This document shows, piece by piece, positions 18,253-27,130 of a stretch of 64,000 nucleotides of DNA. The position numbers and the translations under genes are program-made. This stretch comes from Candidatus Zixiibacteriota bacterium (lineage in GTDB: Bacteria > Zixibacteria > MSB-5A5 > GN15 > PGXB01), in NCBI GenBank assembly GCA_026397505.1, contig JAPLUR010000060.1, positions 1-64,000 on the forward strand. Reading direction: 5' to 3'. The notes beneath the pieces are model-generated. The model ran no database searches and was not told where the DNA came from. It saw nothing but the letters and a program-made list of their open reading frames with translations. How positions within the stretch are numbered: the first letter of the stretch is position 1; the number at the start of each line of letters is the position of its first letter.

Positions 18253-20508
18253 ATGATAGACTTATCGACCATATGCAGAGCAATATTAGTTTTGCTCCTT
18301 TTTCTGTCTGGGGAGGGCGCTGAGGGGGGCGAATCATGGCCGGTTAAAGGGGAAATAGACATATCCTCCGGTTTCTGTGATTTCCGAACGGCTCATTTTC
18401 ACGGCGGCGTTGATATCCGGACCGGCGGGGCTGAAGGGCGGGAGGCATTTTCTCCGGTTGATGGTTATGTCTGGCGTCTCCGATACTCCTATACCGGTTA
18501 TGGCAAGGCCCTATATCTCAAGGACAGCGAAGGGAATATCTATGTTTTTGGCCATCTGTCGCGGCTGGCCGACCGACTGGAAAAATGGGTCAAGAATAAG
18601 CAATATCGAACCCGTCGCTATTATCTGGATCATGAATTCCCGCCGGATTCTCTGCCGGTTAAGCAGGGCGAGTTGATAGCCTATTCCGGGCAGAGCGGGT
18701 CGGGACCGCCACATCTTCATTTCGAAAAGAGAACCGCCGCCAATGTTCCTTTGAATCCCTTGACCAACGGCTTTCCCCTGGCCGACCGGGTGTCCCCCGA
18801 AATGGAATCGGTCGGTTTCATTTATCTTGACAGCAACTCCCTGTTTGCCAACGGTCGCAGGAAAGCTAATTTCCGCCTGCAGCTTGACCGGGGAGAAAGA
18901 AGATATTATACCGATTCTGTTCTCTATCTTGAGGCTCCCTTTGGGATTGAGACAAAGGCGTTCGACCGTATCAGCCATCAGGGACCGCTTCTGAATATCT
19001 ACAAAGCCAGGCTTTTCATCGATGACTCCCTCTATTACGAAACAGAGTACGATCATTATGATTATGCCGAAACCAAAATGGTTGATCTCTGTTACGACTA
19101 TTACCCGGCAGTAGCCGATAAAAATTATCATCACCTCCTGTTCAATCCTGCGGGGAAATATTTCAGCGGCAGCAAATCACAAATTCCCGCCGAAGGGATA
19201 TTTTCAGAGGACAGAGGGAACTTTATCGGCCTGCATTCGGCCCGAATTGAGGTTTACGATGCCGCCGGCAACAAATCGGATGCGGAATTTTCTTTTTTCT
19301 GCGGCCCGCCAGGAAATCTTTTCGAATACGAAAAAATAAGTGATACAGTTTTCTACCTGATACCGGTTTCTGATGCCCGGGAATTGGGAATCAAGGAAGT
19401 GGCCGTATATACCGCCTCGGGGAACTCCGGCTGGCGGCGGCTCCCCGCCAATCTGACTGAAGTGAGGAAAGGCGGAGGATTCAGAATCACTTTGCCGGCC
19501 GGCAAAAAGCCGCTCAGGGCGTTTCGGGTCGTCGCTGACGGTTTTTCACGGTGGAGAAAGGAGGAACTTTATATATCCCAATCTCCCATCGCGGCGGAAA
19601 AATATCAACTCAGCTATGAGCTTTCGGATAACGGAATTCTATTCAATGTCTCGGCGGCTATGCCCTTCATGCCGGCTCCGAAAATCACCGTCCAGTATGC
19701 CGATGGATACAGCAAAGTAATCGAATGCAGGGCTGTCACACCGAGCAAATTTGCGGCTTTTTATAGAAATCCGGAAATAGGCACGGCAATTATTGGTTTC
19801 GGGCTGATTGACCAATTTAGAAATCCCGCGAATATGAAAGAAGTGTACATTGCCCTGGCCGGCAAATCAAAAGAGACGATGATTTTCCCGGATGAAGGTG
19901 AATTCCAGGTAACTTTTCAGGAAGAGAATTTTTACGCTCCGACCTATATTAAGGTGAGCAAGGGGGGCGGATGGTTTCTTATGGAGGCCAATATCGTGGG
20001 TGATGTTTATTCCGTAACGCCGGAAATAATCCCTCTGGCCGAGCCGGTAACTGTCTCGTTTATATCAAAAGACTCGGCATTGAAGAAAGATATCGGCCTG
20101 TGCCATATGGCGGGAAAAAACGGCTGGAACTGGATGAAATCAAAGAATGAGAGTGGCCGGGTATCAGTGAAAAGCGGTTTTCTCGGCACCTTTGCGCTTT
20201 TAAAGGATGACGAGGCGCCATCGCTAAAGAGAGTCAGTCCTCAGAATCAGAAAACAATCCAAAATGGATTTCCGGAAATCAGCTGTCTTATCACGGATGA
20301 TCTTTCAGGCATAGAAGATGACAACGGTATTACCATCCTTCTTGACGGCCGATGGCTAATTCCGGAATACGACCCGGAGACTACCGTTTTGAAAACATTT
20401 CCGGATAAGAAACTCGCCAAAGGGAAGCACACTCTGGAAATCACCGCTCAGGATCGGGCCGGGAATAAAAAGACAGTAAAATCCGAATTCCTTGTCGGGT
20501 CAAAATAA
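18253..20508 (+). CDS. exported M23 (LytM-type) metallopeptidase with large C-terminal region
   Basis: A 751-residue exported protein with a signal peptide (ILVLLLFLSGEGAEG). The M23 domain at residues about 35-175 has the zinc ligands H50..D54 in HGGVD and H154/H156 in PHLHF, plus GHLSR around 101. It should cleave peptidoglycan cross-links or, if regulatory, activate amidases. The remaining 570 residues are beta-rich and contain Ig-like segments, e.g. the final DDLSGIEDDNGITILLDGRW and AKGKHTLEITAQDRAGN unit, suggesting surface-exposed modules. A TTGACT box lies at 18209 with a weak TAATTT -10, giving a very short leader and no Shine-Dalgarno. The rhomboid gene follows 25 bases downstream. 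Confidence 0.9.
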   Translation: MIDLSTICRAILVLLLFLSGEGAEGGESWPVKGEIDISSGFCDFRTAHFHGGVDIRTGGAEGREAFSPVDGYVWRLRYSYTGYGKALYLKDSEGNIYVFGHLSRLADRLEKWVKNKQYRTRRYYLDHEFPPDSLPVKQGELIAYSGQSGSGPPHLHFEKRTAANVPLNPLTNGFPLADRVSPEMESVGFIYLDSNSLFANGRRKANFRLQLDRGERRYYTDSVLYLEAPFGIETKAFDRISHQGPLLNIYKARLFIDDSLYYETEYDHYDYAETKMVDLCYDYYPAVADKNYHHLLFNPAGKYFSGSKSQIPAEGIFSEDRGNFIGLHSARIEVYDAAGNKSDAEFSFFCGPPGNLFEYEKISDTVFYLIPVSDARELGIKEVAVYTASGNSGWRRLPANLTEVRKGGGFRITLPAGKKPLRAFRVVADGFSRWRKEELYISQSPIAAEKYQLSYELSDNGILFNVSAAMPFMPAPKITVQYADGYSKVIECRAVTPSKFAAFYRNPEIGTAIIGFGLIDQFRNPANMKEVYIALAGKSKETMIFPDEGEFQVTFQEENFYAPTYIKVSKGGGWFLMEANIVGDVYSVTPEIIPLAEPVTVSFISKDSALKKDIGLCHMAGKNGWNWMKSKNESGRVSVKSGFLGTFALLKDDEAPSLKRVSPQNQKTIQNGFPEISCLITDDLSGIEDDNGITILLDGRWLIPEYDPETTVLKTFPDKKLAKGKHTLEITAQDRAGNKKTVKSEFLVGSK

Positions 20509-20533
20509 TGTCGTTCGGGAAGAAGAATAAGGG

Positions 20534-21241
20534 ATGTTCATTCCACTAAAAGATGAGAATCCGATAGTCAGGAAGCCGGTCGTCACGATTATTCTGATAG
20601 CGCTCAACGTTCTGGTCTATCTTTTTACGATGACCAAAACCTCTCGCGCCTTTGAGGCTATTATCTTTCAGTATGGCCTGATACCGGTGGAATTGACGCG
20701 TCTGGCTGAAGCGACCCCCAGCCTTCCGTCGCCGATCTTTTTAACTCCATTTACGAGCATGTTTCTCCATGGCGGGCTGATGCATCTGGCCGGCAATATG
20801 CTTTTCCTCTGGATCTTTGGAAATAATATTGAGGATCATCTCGGCCCGTTCCGATTCCTGCTGTTCTATCTGGTGGCCGGCCTGGCCGCCGATTTTCTCT
20901 TTGTGGTTTTTAATCCCAGTTCCACCGTTCCTCTGGTGGGAGCTTCGGGCGCCATAGCCGGTGTACTGGGTGCTTATATGTTTCTTTTTCCGCGGGCGCG
21001 AATTTTAACCCTGATTTTCCTTTTTTATTTTATCCGGATCGTCCGCCTGCCGGCGGTCGTCGTTCTGGGATTTTGGATATTCTACCAGATTCTGATGTCG
21101 GCCCTCTCGACCGGGGCCGGCGGCGGTGTAGCCTGGCTGGCGCACGTTGGAGGATTTGCCTTTGGCTGGCTATGGTTCAGAATCTTTGCCTCAAAGGGAA
21201 AGAGCGGGAGGCAGAGGATTTACCGAGTAGAAAGGGAATAG
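20534..21241 (+). CDS. rhomboid-family intramembrane serine protease
   Basis: A 235-residue protein with six or seven hydrophobic segments and the full rhomboid signature: HGGLMHLAGNML (H84, N88), catalytic Ser138 in GASGAIAG, and His204 in AHVGGF. It cleaves transmembrane segments within the bilayer. The substrate is unknown; location after the M23 peptidase gene suggests co-transcription rather than a functional link. A basic C-terminus (KGKSGRQRIYRVERE) is cytoplasmic. Confidence 0.95.
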   Translation: MFIPLKDENPIVRKPVVTIILIALNVLVYLFTMTKTSRAFEAIIFQYGLIPVELTRLAEATPSLPSPIFLTPFTSMFLHGGLMHLAGNMLFLWIFGNNIEDHLGPFRFLLFYLVAGLAADFLFVVFNPSSTVPLVGASGAIAGVLGAYMFLFPRARILTLIFLFYFIRIVRLPAVVVLGFWIFYQILMSALSTGAGGGVAWLAHVGGFAFGWLWFRIFASKGKSGRQRIYRVERE

Positions 21242-21382
21242 ATATTCAATCAGTTGTTTTTCAGCAGCTTAGACCAGCCATCAGAGCGACCGGGCTGGGG
21301 CCAGTTTCAGGTGTGAAAGCAAGAAAATATCGATTTTTCTTTTTCTTTCCAAAAATGAGTTGTAGAATGTTTGCTTATTCTA

Positions 21383-21412
21383 TTGACTTCAGGGCCCAAT
21401 TTCTGATATTAT
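21383..21412 (+). promoter_or_regulatory. promoter of malic enzyme gene
   Basis: TTGACT (21383-21388), 18-base spacer, TATTAT (21407-21412). Predicted leader of about 55 bases containing AAGGA before the ATG. The rest of the 21242-21474 gap shows nothing else recognisable. Confidence 0.6.
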
Positions 21413-21474
21413 GAATCTTGTGAAAAAAGTAACCAGCTAATTCATTTAACTGAAGGTTTTATAAGGATTGCCTC

Positions 21475-22926
21475 ATGAAAAAATATGACATCACTTTAGA
21501 GAATCTGCCGGAATTATTTCCAAAGGATTTTACGAAGGATCAGATTGCCAAAGCGCAGACCGTGTTCTTGAAAGAACTGTCCCGCCAGGCGCATCAATTC
21601 TATGGCGGTAAAATGATGACGGTGCCCAAGGCCGGGCTTTATGGATTTAACTGGTTCAATGTCTGGTACACACCCGGAGTATCGGTTGTTTCGACCTCTA
21701 TCCGCGACAATTATGATGCCTCCTTTGAGCTCACAAATCGTGGAAATCTGGTGGCTGTGGTTTCCGATTCGACCCGCGTGCTGGGCGACGGCGATGTTAC
21801 ACCTCCGGGGGGGCTGGGTGTTATGGAGGGAAAGGCATTCCTGATGAAGTATCTGGGCGGGATTGACGCCACGGCGATATGCATCGACAGCAAGAATGCC
21901 AAAGGGGAAAACGATGCCGACAAGATGATCGAATTTGTCAAAATGCTTCAGCCGAGTTTCGGAGCAATCAACCTTGAGGATATTTCTCAACCCAATTGCT
22001 ATAAAGTACTCGATACGCTCCGCGAGGTTTGCGATATTCCGGTCTGGCACGATGATGCTCAGGGAACCGGCTGCGTGACATTGGCTGGACTGGTCAATGC
22101 TCTGAAAGTAGTCGATAAGGATATTTCCAAGGTAAAGATTGTCATGCTTGGTGCGGGAGCTTCAAACACGACTATCGCCCGCCTTATCCTTAAGGCCGGC
22201 GCCGATCCCAACAGGATGGTCATTTTTGACACCAAGGGAACGCTCCATAGAAAGCGCGAGGATATCAGAGCCGATACCCGATTCTACCGCAAATGGGAAC
22301 TCTGCGAGCAAACCAATCCCGACTGTATCGACAATATGGAAACGGCCGTAAAGGGCGCCGATGTATTCATAGCTCTATCCAAATCCGATCCGACCACAGT
22401 GAAGCCAGCCTGGATCAAGGCGATGGCCCCCAAATCAATTGTCTTTGCCTGTGCGAATCCGGAACCGGAAATTTACCCACATGCCGCCAAAGCTGCCGGC
22501 GCCGCCATTGTCGCCACCGGCCGGGGTGATTTCCCCAACCAGGTCAATAACTCGCTCGGGTTCCCCGGTATTCTGAAAGGGGCGCTGCTTGTCAGAGCGC
22601 GGAAGGTTACCGATGAAATGGCGATTGAAGCGGCTTATTCCATTGCCCGGGCCGCCGAGAAAAATGGTTTGCGACCTGACTATATCGTTCCGACCATGGA
22701 AGAGGATATTTACCCCACTCTGGCCGCCGATGTGGCCATGCAGGCGATCAAAGACGGCGTGGCGCGAAAAGAGATGGGATATGACGAAATTTTCGCCCGG
22801 GCCAACAAATCGATTAAAGAGGCTCGCTCGCTTATCAACCATCTGATGCAGGAAGACTTTATCAAGAAGCCCCCTATGGACTGCATTGAGAAGGCGGTTG
22901 AGCTGGCGGTTGCCGCCGTAAAGTAG
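21475..22926 (+). CDS. malic enzyme (malate dehydrogenase, decarboxylating)
   Basis: A 483-residue oxidoreductase that converts malate to pyruvate and CO2 with reduction of NAD(P). Signatures are the N-terminal VVSDSTRVLGDGDV, the acidic metal site INLEDISQPNCY and VWHDDAQGTG (the conserved D-D-x-Q-GT), then the Rossmann glycine motif LGAGASNTTIARL at about 223 and the C-terminal CANPEPEIYP and GRGDFPNQVNN. Cofactor preference is not determined. A C-terminal extension of about 60 residues carries SIKEARSLINHLMQEDF. Single-gene unit with its own promoter and terminator. Confidence 0.95.
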   Translation: MKKYDITLENLPELFPKDFTKDQIAKAQTVFLKELSRQAHQFYGGKMMTVPKAGLYGFNWFNVWYTPGVSVVSTSIRDNYDASFELTNRGNLVAVVSDSTRVLGDGDVTPPGGLGVMEGKAFLMKYLGGIDATAICIDSKNAKGENDADKMIEFVKMLQPSFGAINLEDISQPNCYKVLDTLREVCDIPVWHDDAQGTGCVTLAGLVNALKVVDKDISKVKIVMLGAGASNTTIARLILKAGADPNRMVIFDTKGTLHRKREDIRADTRFYRKWELCEQTNPDCIDNMETAVKGADVFIALSKSDPTTVKPAWIKAMAPKSIVFACANPEPEIYPHAAKAAGAAIVATGRGDFPNQVNNSLGFPGILKGALLVRARKVTDEMAIEAAYSIARAAEKNGLRPDYIVPTMEEDIYPTLAADVAMQAIKDGVARKEMGYDEIFARANKSIKEARSLINHLMQEDFIKKPPMDCIEKAVELAVAAVK

Positions 22927-22951
22927 AGCGGCGATAGATTATTCTTGTATT

Positions 22952-22982
22952 AAGGGCGGTCTCTGACCGCCCTACTTTTTTG
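22952..22982 (+). terminator. terminator of malic enzyme gene
   Basis: AGGGCGGTC-tct-GACCGCCCT followed by ACTTTTTT. On the other strand the same element reads GTAGGGCGGTC, i.e. it also fits the GTAGG-led palindromes seen in the dispersed repeats. Between it and 23034 lies a G-rich stretch with nothing else recognisable. Confidence 0.85.
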
Positions 22983-23034
22983 GGGCGTGAGGGACTTGCA
23001 GTAGCAAGAATGGGGGGGAGATTGCATTTCATGG

Positions 23035-23063
23035 TTGCATAAATGGACAGCATTGACTAAATT
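23035..23063 (+). promoter_or_regulatory. candidate exosortase-operon promoter, leaderless geometry
   Basis: TTGCAT (23035-23040), 17-base spacer, TAAATT (23058-23063), six bases (GACCGC), ATG at 23070. The boxes are weaker than in the other cases, but the spacing is identical and no Shine-Dalgarno precedes the ATG. Confidence 0.4.
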
Positions 23064-23069
23064 GACCGC

Positions 23070-23657
23070 ATGGGTACACCGTCGAGAGTCCCCGAAGGAC
23101 CATCAGACGACAATATGCAGAAGACCGATCGCGCCGGGCGAAAAATTTCGCCAATGGTGAAGTTTGTTCTTCTGTTTCTGGTCTTTCTGCTGATTGTCGG
23201 TGTAGTGTTCTCGCAGTTGATTACCCGCTACCACGATAATATAATCTGGCTGATGCGCCTGACTGCGACCTTAACCGGGGCTATCGTGTCGATTTTCAGC
23301 AGTAATGTCTTCTATTCGGGCGTAATTGTCAGTTTTCGGGGATTCAGCGTGGAAATAATCGATGAATGCACCGGGCTGTTCGAGATGCTCATTTACATTG
23401 CCGCGGTGGCAGCTTTTTCCACATCTATCCGCAAGAAACTCCTCGGCATGGCAATCGGAATCCCGGCCATATTCCTGTTTAATCTGGCGAGGATAATATT
23501 CCTTCTCCTGGCGGGCGCCTATTCCAAATCGCTCTTTGATTTCATGCACCTCTATTTCTGGCAGGCAACTCTGATTATCATGATATCTTCGGTCTGGATA
23601 GGCTGGCTCTATTTAGTGGTTTATCGTGAAAAAAGAACTTTGGAAGTTTCTTCTTAA
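23070..23657 (+). CDS. xrtH: exosortase, XrtH-like
   Basis: A 195-residue membrane enzyme with five or six hydrophobic segments and the exosortase/archaeosortase active-site triad: Cys100 in IDECTGLFE, Arg141 in FNLARII and His160 in FMHLYFWQ. Exosortases are transpeptidase-like proteins thought to cut C-terminal sorting signals and pass the substrate on toward the surface. The small size, and a facing gene whose product ends in an IPTLxxWG-CTERM-like signal, point to the XrtH class. The start at 23070 is supported by promoter spacing; internal ATGs at 23115 and 23154 are possible. The next gene overlaps by 32 bases. Confidence 0.85.
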   Translation: MGTPSRVPEGPSDDNMQKTDRAGRKISPMVKFVLLFLVFLLIVGVVFSQLITRYHDNIIWLMRLTATLTGAIVSIFSSNVFYSGVIVSFRGFSVEIIDECTGLFEMLIYIAAVAAFSTSIRKKLLGMAIGIPAIFLFNLARIIFLLLAGAYSKSLFDFMHLYFWQATLIIMISSVWIGWLYLVVYREKRTLEVSS

Positions 23658-24135
23658 GCTGGCGATTTTTTCGCTGATATTGGGTTTCCTCTGGTTCTGG
23701 AAACTGCAGGATTTTTATCCCTTTCTGCTCAAACCGGCAGCCATTCCCTTTTTCCAGTGGGTCGGCGTAAAGAAGTGGTATCTGTCATGGGTGCTGGATC
23801 ATTTTACCAATATTGTGCCGTACATAGCGCTGGTGCTGGCTACCCCGGGGATACTCAAGAGATGGAAATGGACGCTGTTGGCGCTGGTCGGCGGGCTGGT
23901 GGCGCTGATGATTTCGCATCTATTTCTTTCGTGGATGGTTTATCATTACTCCGCCGAATATCAATTCACCAAATCATTTTTCCGCAGGACTTTTCCTTTT
24001 TTCCTGTTGAGCGACGGCCTGCCGCTGCCGCTTTGGCTTTTATTCTATCCCAGGGTGCTTCCGGAATTATTCCGGTTTATTAAACTGGGCAGGAAAGATA
24101 AAGCAAGCGAAACAGAATCGAATTTATCGCCCTAA
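23626..24135 (+). CDS. exosortase-associated small membrane protein
   Basis: A 169-residue protein starting with GTG inside the exosortase gene. It has about four hydrophobic stretches (LAIFSLILGFLWFWKL, FTNIVPYIALVLATPGIL, WTLLALVGGLVALMISHLFL, FFLLSDGLPLPLWLLFY) and a charged C-terminal tail RKDKASETESN. Its position and character match the membrane proteins that accompany XrtH-type exosortases, probably forming a complex with the enzyme. That assignment rests mainly on context. Confidence 0.7.
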   Translation: MKKELWKFLLKLAIFSLILGFLWFWKLQDFYPFLLKPAAIPFFQWVGVKKWYLSWVLDHFTNIVPYIALVLATPGILKRWKWTLLALVGGLVALMISHLFLSWMVYHYSAEYQFTKSFFRRTFPFFLLSDGLPLPLWLLFYPRVLPELFRFIKLGRKDKASETESNLSP

Positions 24136-24142
24136 ATGATTA

Positions 24143-24225
24143 GGGGAAGCGTCGGAGCATTTGTGGTTCCGGCGTCTCCCCATATCCGAATTGGGGAATG
24201 GCCAGGATTAAGACCGGACCATTTC
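24143..24225. terminator. two hairpins between converging exosortase and substrate genes
   Basis: GGGGAAGCGTCGGA...TCCGGCGTCTCCCC (24143-24181, with two mismatches and a wobble) and GGAATGG...CCATTTCC (24195-24225). They lie directly after the exosortase-partner gene and before the end of the facing substrate gene. There is no clear T-run, so factor-independent termination is uncertain. Confidence 0.4.
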
Positions 24226-24248
24226 CATTCCTTTATCCGCTATTCAGA

Positions 24249-24812
24249 TCAGCCAGCGTGTCTGGTCGCCTTTTTGGCCCTGATAACAAAGGCTGTCGCA
24301 AAAATTAAAAGAGCGATGAGTACAGCCAGCCCATAAGTAGTCAAGGACGGCACCCCTGCTTTCTGGTTGAAAGTAACATACATGTCCGCCTCGTTCTGCC
24401 ATTTAATGGTATCAGGAGCAACCGGTCCGGCATGTGCGACAATCATCTGTTTGACCTTGAAATGCCACACTCCTACGTCGGCAGGGTCGCAGAACTGAAG
24501 AGTTTTCTGCTGCCCAAGGGCATTGAAAGTCAGCGGAGCCTTGGGAGAGCCGCCGGGGTAAACGATGTTAGTGATCACTAATGAATCCCACGTGCTGTCT
24601 CCAGGGATGAGGTCCTTGATATTATCCACATAAGTCTGAGTATAGCATCCGCCGGGTGCCGAAACCAGATCCTGATAGTAATCGCCGAGAACAGGACCGC
24701 TATCGACCGTAATAATATTCTCCGGATGGAGATCTATCTCCGCCGAGACTCCGGGCGTCAATAGAAGAAAAAGCGCCAGCGAAAGTCCAGCCATAAAAAC
24801 CCTACGCATCAT
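24249..24812 (-). CDS. exported protein with IPTL-CTERM-like sorting signal (likely exosortase substrate)
   Basis: About 187 residues: a signal peptide (MRRVFMAGLSLALFLLL..GVSA), a beta-rich domain of about 125 residues with two cysteines (GGCYTQ and QFCDPAD) that could form a disulfide, then a tripartite C-terminal signal. The signal consists of VPSLTTYG (about residues 154-161), the hydrophobic segment LAVLIALLIFATAFVI and the basic tail RAKKATRH. VPSLTTYG is a variant of the IPTLxxWG motif recognised by XrtH-type exosortases. GGAGG lies before three consecutive ATGs; the second or third (24812/24809) has the best spacing. Lone substrate next to its predicted enzyme. Function of the mature domain unknown. 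Confidence 0.8.
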   Translation of the reverse strand: MMRRVFMAGLSLALFLLLTPGVSAEIDLHPENIITVDSGPVLGDYYQDLVSAPGGCYTQTYVDNIKDLIPGDSTWDSLVITNIVYPGGSPKAPLTFNALGQQKTLQFCDPADVGVWHFKVKQMIVAHAGPVAPDTIKWQNEADMYVTFNQKAGVPSLTTYGLAVLIALLIFATAFVIRAKKATRHAG

Positions 24813-24856
24813 CATTTCCTCCATGGTTTATTCATATTAGAATTTCGAAATCAATT

Positions 24857-25543
24857 TTAAATGCAAAGACATTCCGGTCGCGGGGGGGCGCGGCTTTCCG
24901 AGATGCTATAAAAGTCCGTGCCGACAAAAGGATTGACTTGAGTTGATATCAGGGTTCGATCCGCGCAATTAACGCCTGTCCGACCCAATCTGATTTTTGA
25001 AAAAGCTTTTTCAAAAGTAAGGATTAATATGGAATTAAGGAATACAATCAAGAAGGATACTAGAAGGGAACCGAATAGAGAGCCTATTCTGATCAGAAGA
25101 CCAGAGTTTTCAGAGGCCGGAAGGAAGATGCCGCCCAGATTTGTCAGATGGCGCAGAGCATATTCCAGAGGCAACCATAAAATGGCGATGATGAGGGGAT
25201 TGAAACCCCAATGCTTCCTGATTCGGTTGACAGCTAATGCGAAAACGGCAAGAATGAATCCCATCGCCACCAAATTGAAAAGGAAGTGAGGTGGGGCATT
25301 TATCAATTCCGCGGGATATGCGACGGTAGCATATGCTATTGACAGAATTATCCCGCTCTCAATTGAGCCGCGGATGTCTGTTGTGCCGGCTTTCCATAGA
25401 AACGGGACCAGCGCAAACAGGGACAAGAAACCAATGCCGGGGTAGAAATGAGCCAACAAGAGAAGAAACGCCGAACTCCCCGCCCAGACAAAGTGCTCCA
25501 AGAATTGAATATGCTTAGAGTATCGCTCCAATTTTTCTCCCAT
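24857..25543 (-). CDS. membrane protein resembling the N-terminal half of apolipoprotein N-acyltransferase (no nitrilase domain)
   Basis: A 228-residue protein with about six hydrophobic segments. The pattern FYPGIGFLSLFALVPFLWKA followed later by IIAILWLPLEYALRHLTNLG recalls the membrane part of Lnt (an LxxFALVPLL helix, then a W.P..E.LR motif before the periplasmic loop). Lnt needs a nitrilase-fold domain after these helices, and here the protein stops with a short polar tail instead. It may be a lineage-specific membrane partner or a truncated Lnt. It sits directly upstream of the exosortase substrate on the same strand, 45 bases away, and may be co-transcribed with it. Confidence 0.55.
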   Translation of the reverse strand: MGEKLERYSKHIQFLEHFVWAGSSAFLLLLAHFYPGIGFLSLFALVPFLWKAGTTDIRGSIESGIILSIAYATVAYPAELINAPPHFLFNLVAMGFILAVFALAVNRIRKHWGFNPLIIAILWLPLEYALRHLTNLGGIFLPASENSGLLIRIGSLFGSLLVSFLIVFLNSILILTFEKAFSKIRLGRTGVNCADRTLISTQVNPFVGTDFYSISESRAPPRPECLCI

Positions 25544-25991
25544 CCCTCAGACCCGCTTCAGAAATTCCGGCACCAATTCGGACTTGATTTCCAGTTCTGT
25601 CACGTCCTTAAAGGCCGATGATGGAAATCCAGATAGCTAGTCCGCAAAAGCCAACAGGGTTTGTCAGGTAGTCAGAGATAAAAAATCGCGATGAAATAAC
25701 TATCGATGCAAGTCACCCAATTATGTTGTTAATATATTGCGGAGCCAGCCATCTGTCAAGCTCATTTTGTTCCGCTTTGCCCGCCAGTCAACCCGTTTTG
25801 TCATGCTATCGCATTCTGTTGCCGTATAACTCGAGGAGTGTCTTCATAATAAAAATGGTTTAAGGCGCTCCTCTAATCCTACTCTTTTTTTTATTGCTTT
25901 TTGGGGGAGAGTCGATTAAACTACCGGTCAGCCTGAAAGATATGGATATCAGACATTGACTTTGAATAGGAAAGAGACTTAAGGAAACAGA
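25544..25991. other. intergenic region upstream of mreB, no gene seen
   Basis: About 450 bases of lower-GC sequence between divergent genes. A short leftward reading frame ends in TGA at 25545-25547, with about 29 in-frame codons after a TAG and no ATG; it may be a remnant of an upstream gene. A TTGACT at about 25958 lies near mreB without a convincing -10. No RNA gene recognised. Confidence 0.5.
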
Positions 25992-27020
25992 TTGGCCTTC
26001 TTTGATTTTATCTCAAATGATGTCGGAATCGACTTAGGAACTGCCAATACTCTCGTATTTGTCCGCGGGCAGGGGATAGTCCTTAATGAACCATCGGTGG
26101 TGGCGGTGGAGAAATCCACCGGCAAAGTGCTGGCAGTCGGTTCGGCGGCCAAAGAGATGCTGGGGCGCACCCCCGGTGAAATCGCCGCCATAAGACCGCT
26201 TAAAGACGGTGTCATAGCCGATTTTGAAATTTCCGAAAAACTTCTGTCCGATTTTATCCGGCGGGTCGTCAAACACAAATATTTGATGAAGCCGCGGATT
26301 GTGATTTCGGTTCCTTCGGGTATCACGGAAGTCGAAAAGCGGGCGGTGCGCGACTCGGCCGAGAATGCCGGCGCCCGCGAGGTTTTTCTGCTTCAGGAGC
26401 CGATGGCGGCGGCCATTGGAGTCGGTCTGCCGGTCGACCAACCCTCGGGAATAATGGTTATTGATGTCGGCGGCGGGACATCTGAAATAGCGGTTATCGC
26501 CTTGAATGGAATAGTCAACAATATCTCGGTGCGTATTGCCGGTGATGAGATGAACGACGCCATTATCATGTATCTCAAGAAAAATTATAACCTTCTGATT
26601 GGGGAATTGACGGCGGAGGAAATAAAGATCAAAATTGGTTCAGCTTTTCCTCTGGAGAAGGAACTTTCGCAGGAGGTTAAGGGGCGCGATCTGGTGGCCG
26701 GGGTGCCGAAGACTCTGAAGCTTTCTTCGGTACAGGTACGTGAGGCGCTGGTCGAGCCGATTGAAAGAATCGTCGAGGCGGTGCGGCAATCACTCGAAAG
26801 AACCCCTCCCGAGCTCGCCTCGGATATCCTTGACCGCGGCATAATTCTGACCGGTGGCGGCGCGCTTCTGCGCGGCCTCGACCGTCGGCTTCGTCAGGAA
26901 ACTAATCTTCCAGTCCATATAGCCGATGACCCATTAACCTGCGTGGTCCGGGGAACCGGCAAAGTGCTCGAAAATATGCAGCAATACTCAAAAGTGCTGA
27001 TAAAGAGCCGCCGCGACTAA
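25992..27020 (+). CDS. mreB: rod-shape-determining protein MreB
   Basis: A 342-residue actin-like ATPase that forms filaments under the inner membrane and guides lateral wall synthesis. Actin-fold nucleotide motifs are present: phosphate 1 [12 protein letters not shown] (11-22), phosphate 2 [13 protein letters not shown] (about 157) and the adenosine motif [13 protein letters not shown] (about 290). The start is TTG with TAAGGA upstream; the typical N-terminus [17 protein letters not shown] supports it. No mreC follows immediately, so this copy is outside the usual mreBCD cluster. Confidence 0.97.
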   Translation: MAFFDFISNDVGIDLGTANTLVFVRGQGIVLNEPSVVAVEKSTGKVLAVGSAAKEMLGRTPGEIAAIRPLKDGVIADFEISEKLLSDFIRRVVKHKYLMKPRIVISVPSGITEVEKRAVRDSAENAGAREVFLLQEPMAAAIGVGLPVDQPSGIMVIDVGGGTSEIAVIALNGIVNNISVRIAGDEMNDAIIMYLKKNYNLLIGELTAEEIKIKIGSAFPLEKELSQEVKGRDLVAGVPKTLKLSSVQVREALVEPIERIVEAVRQSLERTPPELASDILDRGIILTGGGALLRGLDRRLRQETNLPVHIADDPLTCVVRGTGKVLENMQQYSKVLIKSRRD

Positions 27021-27051
27021 CATACAGAATTCTTTATATGACAAGAATTTA

Positions 27052-27081
27052 GGGCAGACTTGAAATGGTCTGTCTTTTTTG
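27052..27081 (+). terminator. terminator of mreB
   Basis: GGCAGAC-ttgaaatg-GTCTGTC followed by TTTTTT. Confidence 0.85.
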
Positions 27082-27130
27082 TTAGTCTTTTCGGAGAGCG
27101 AATTGTCTAAATATTGAAAACAACTGATAA

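Noticed and set aside
24136-24336. Short plus-strand frame after the exosortase partner
   Set aside because: Lies over two hairpins and the end of the facing substrate gene; no ribosome site.
25544-25640. Short reading frame ending at the start of the Lnt-like gene
   Set aside because: About 29 codons after a stop and without an ATG; at most a remnant of a lost upstream gene.
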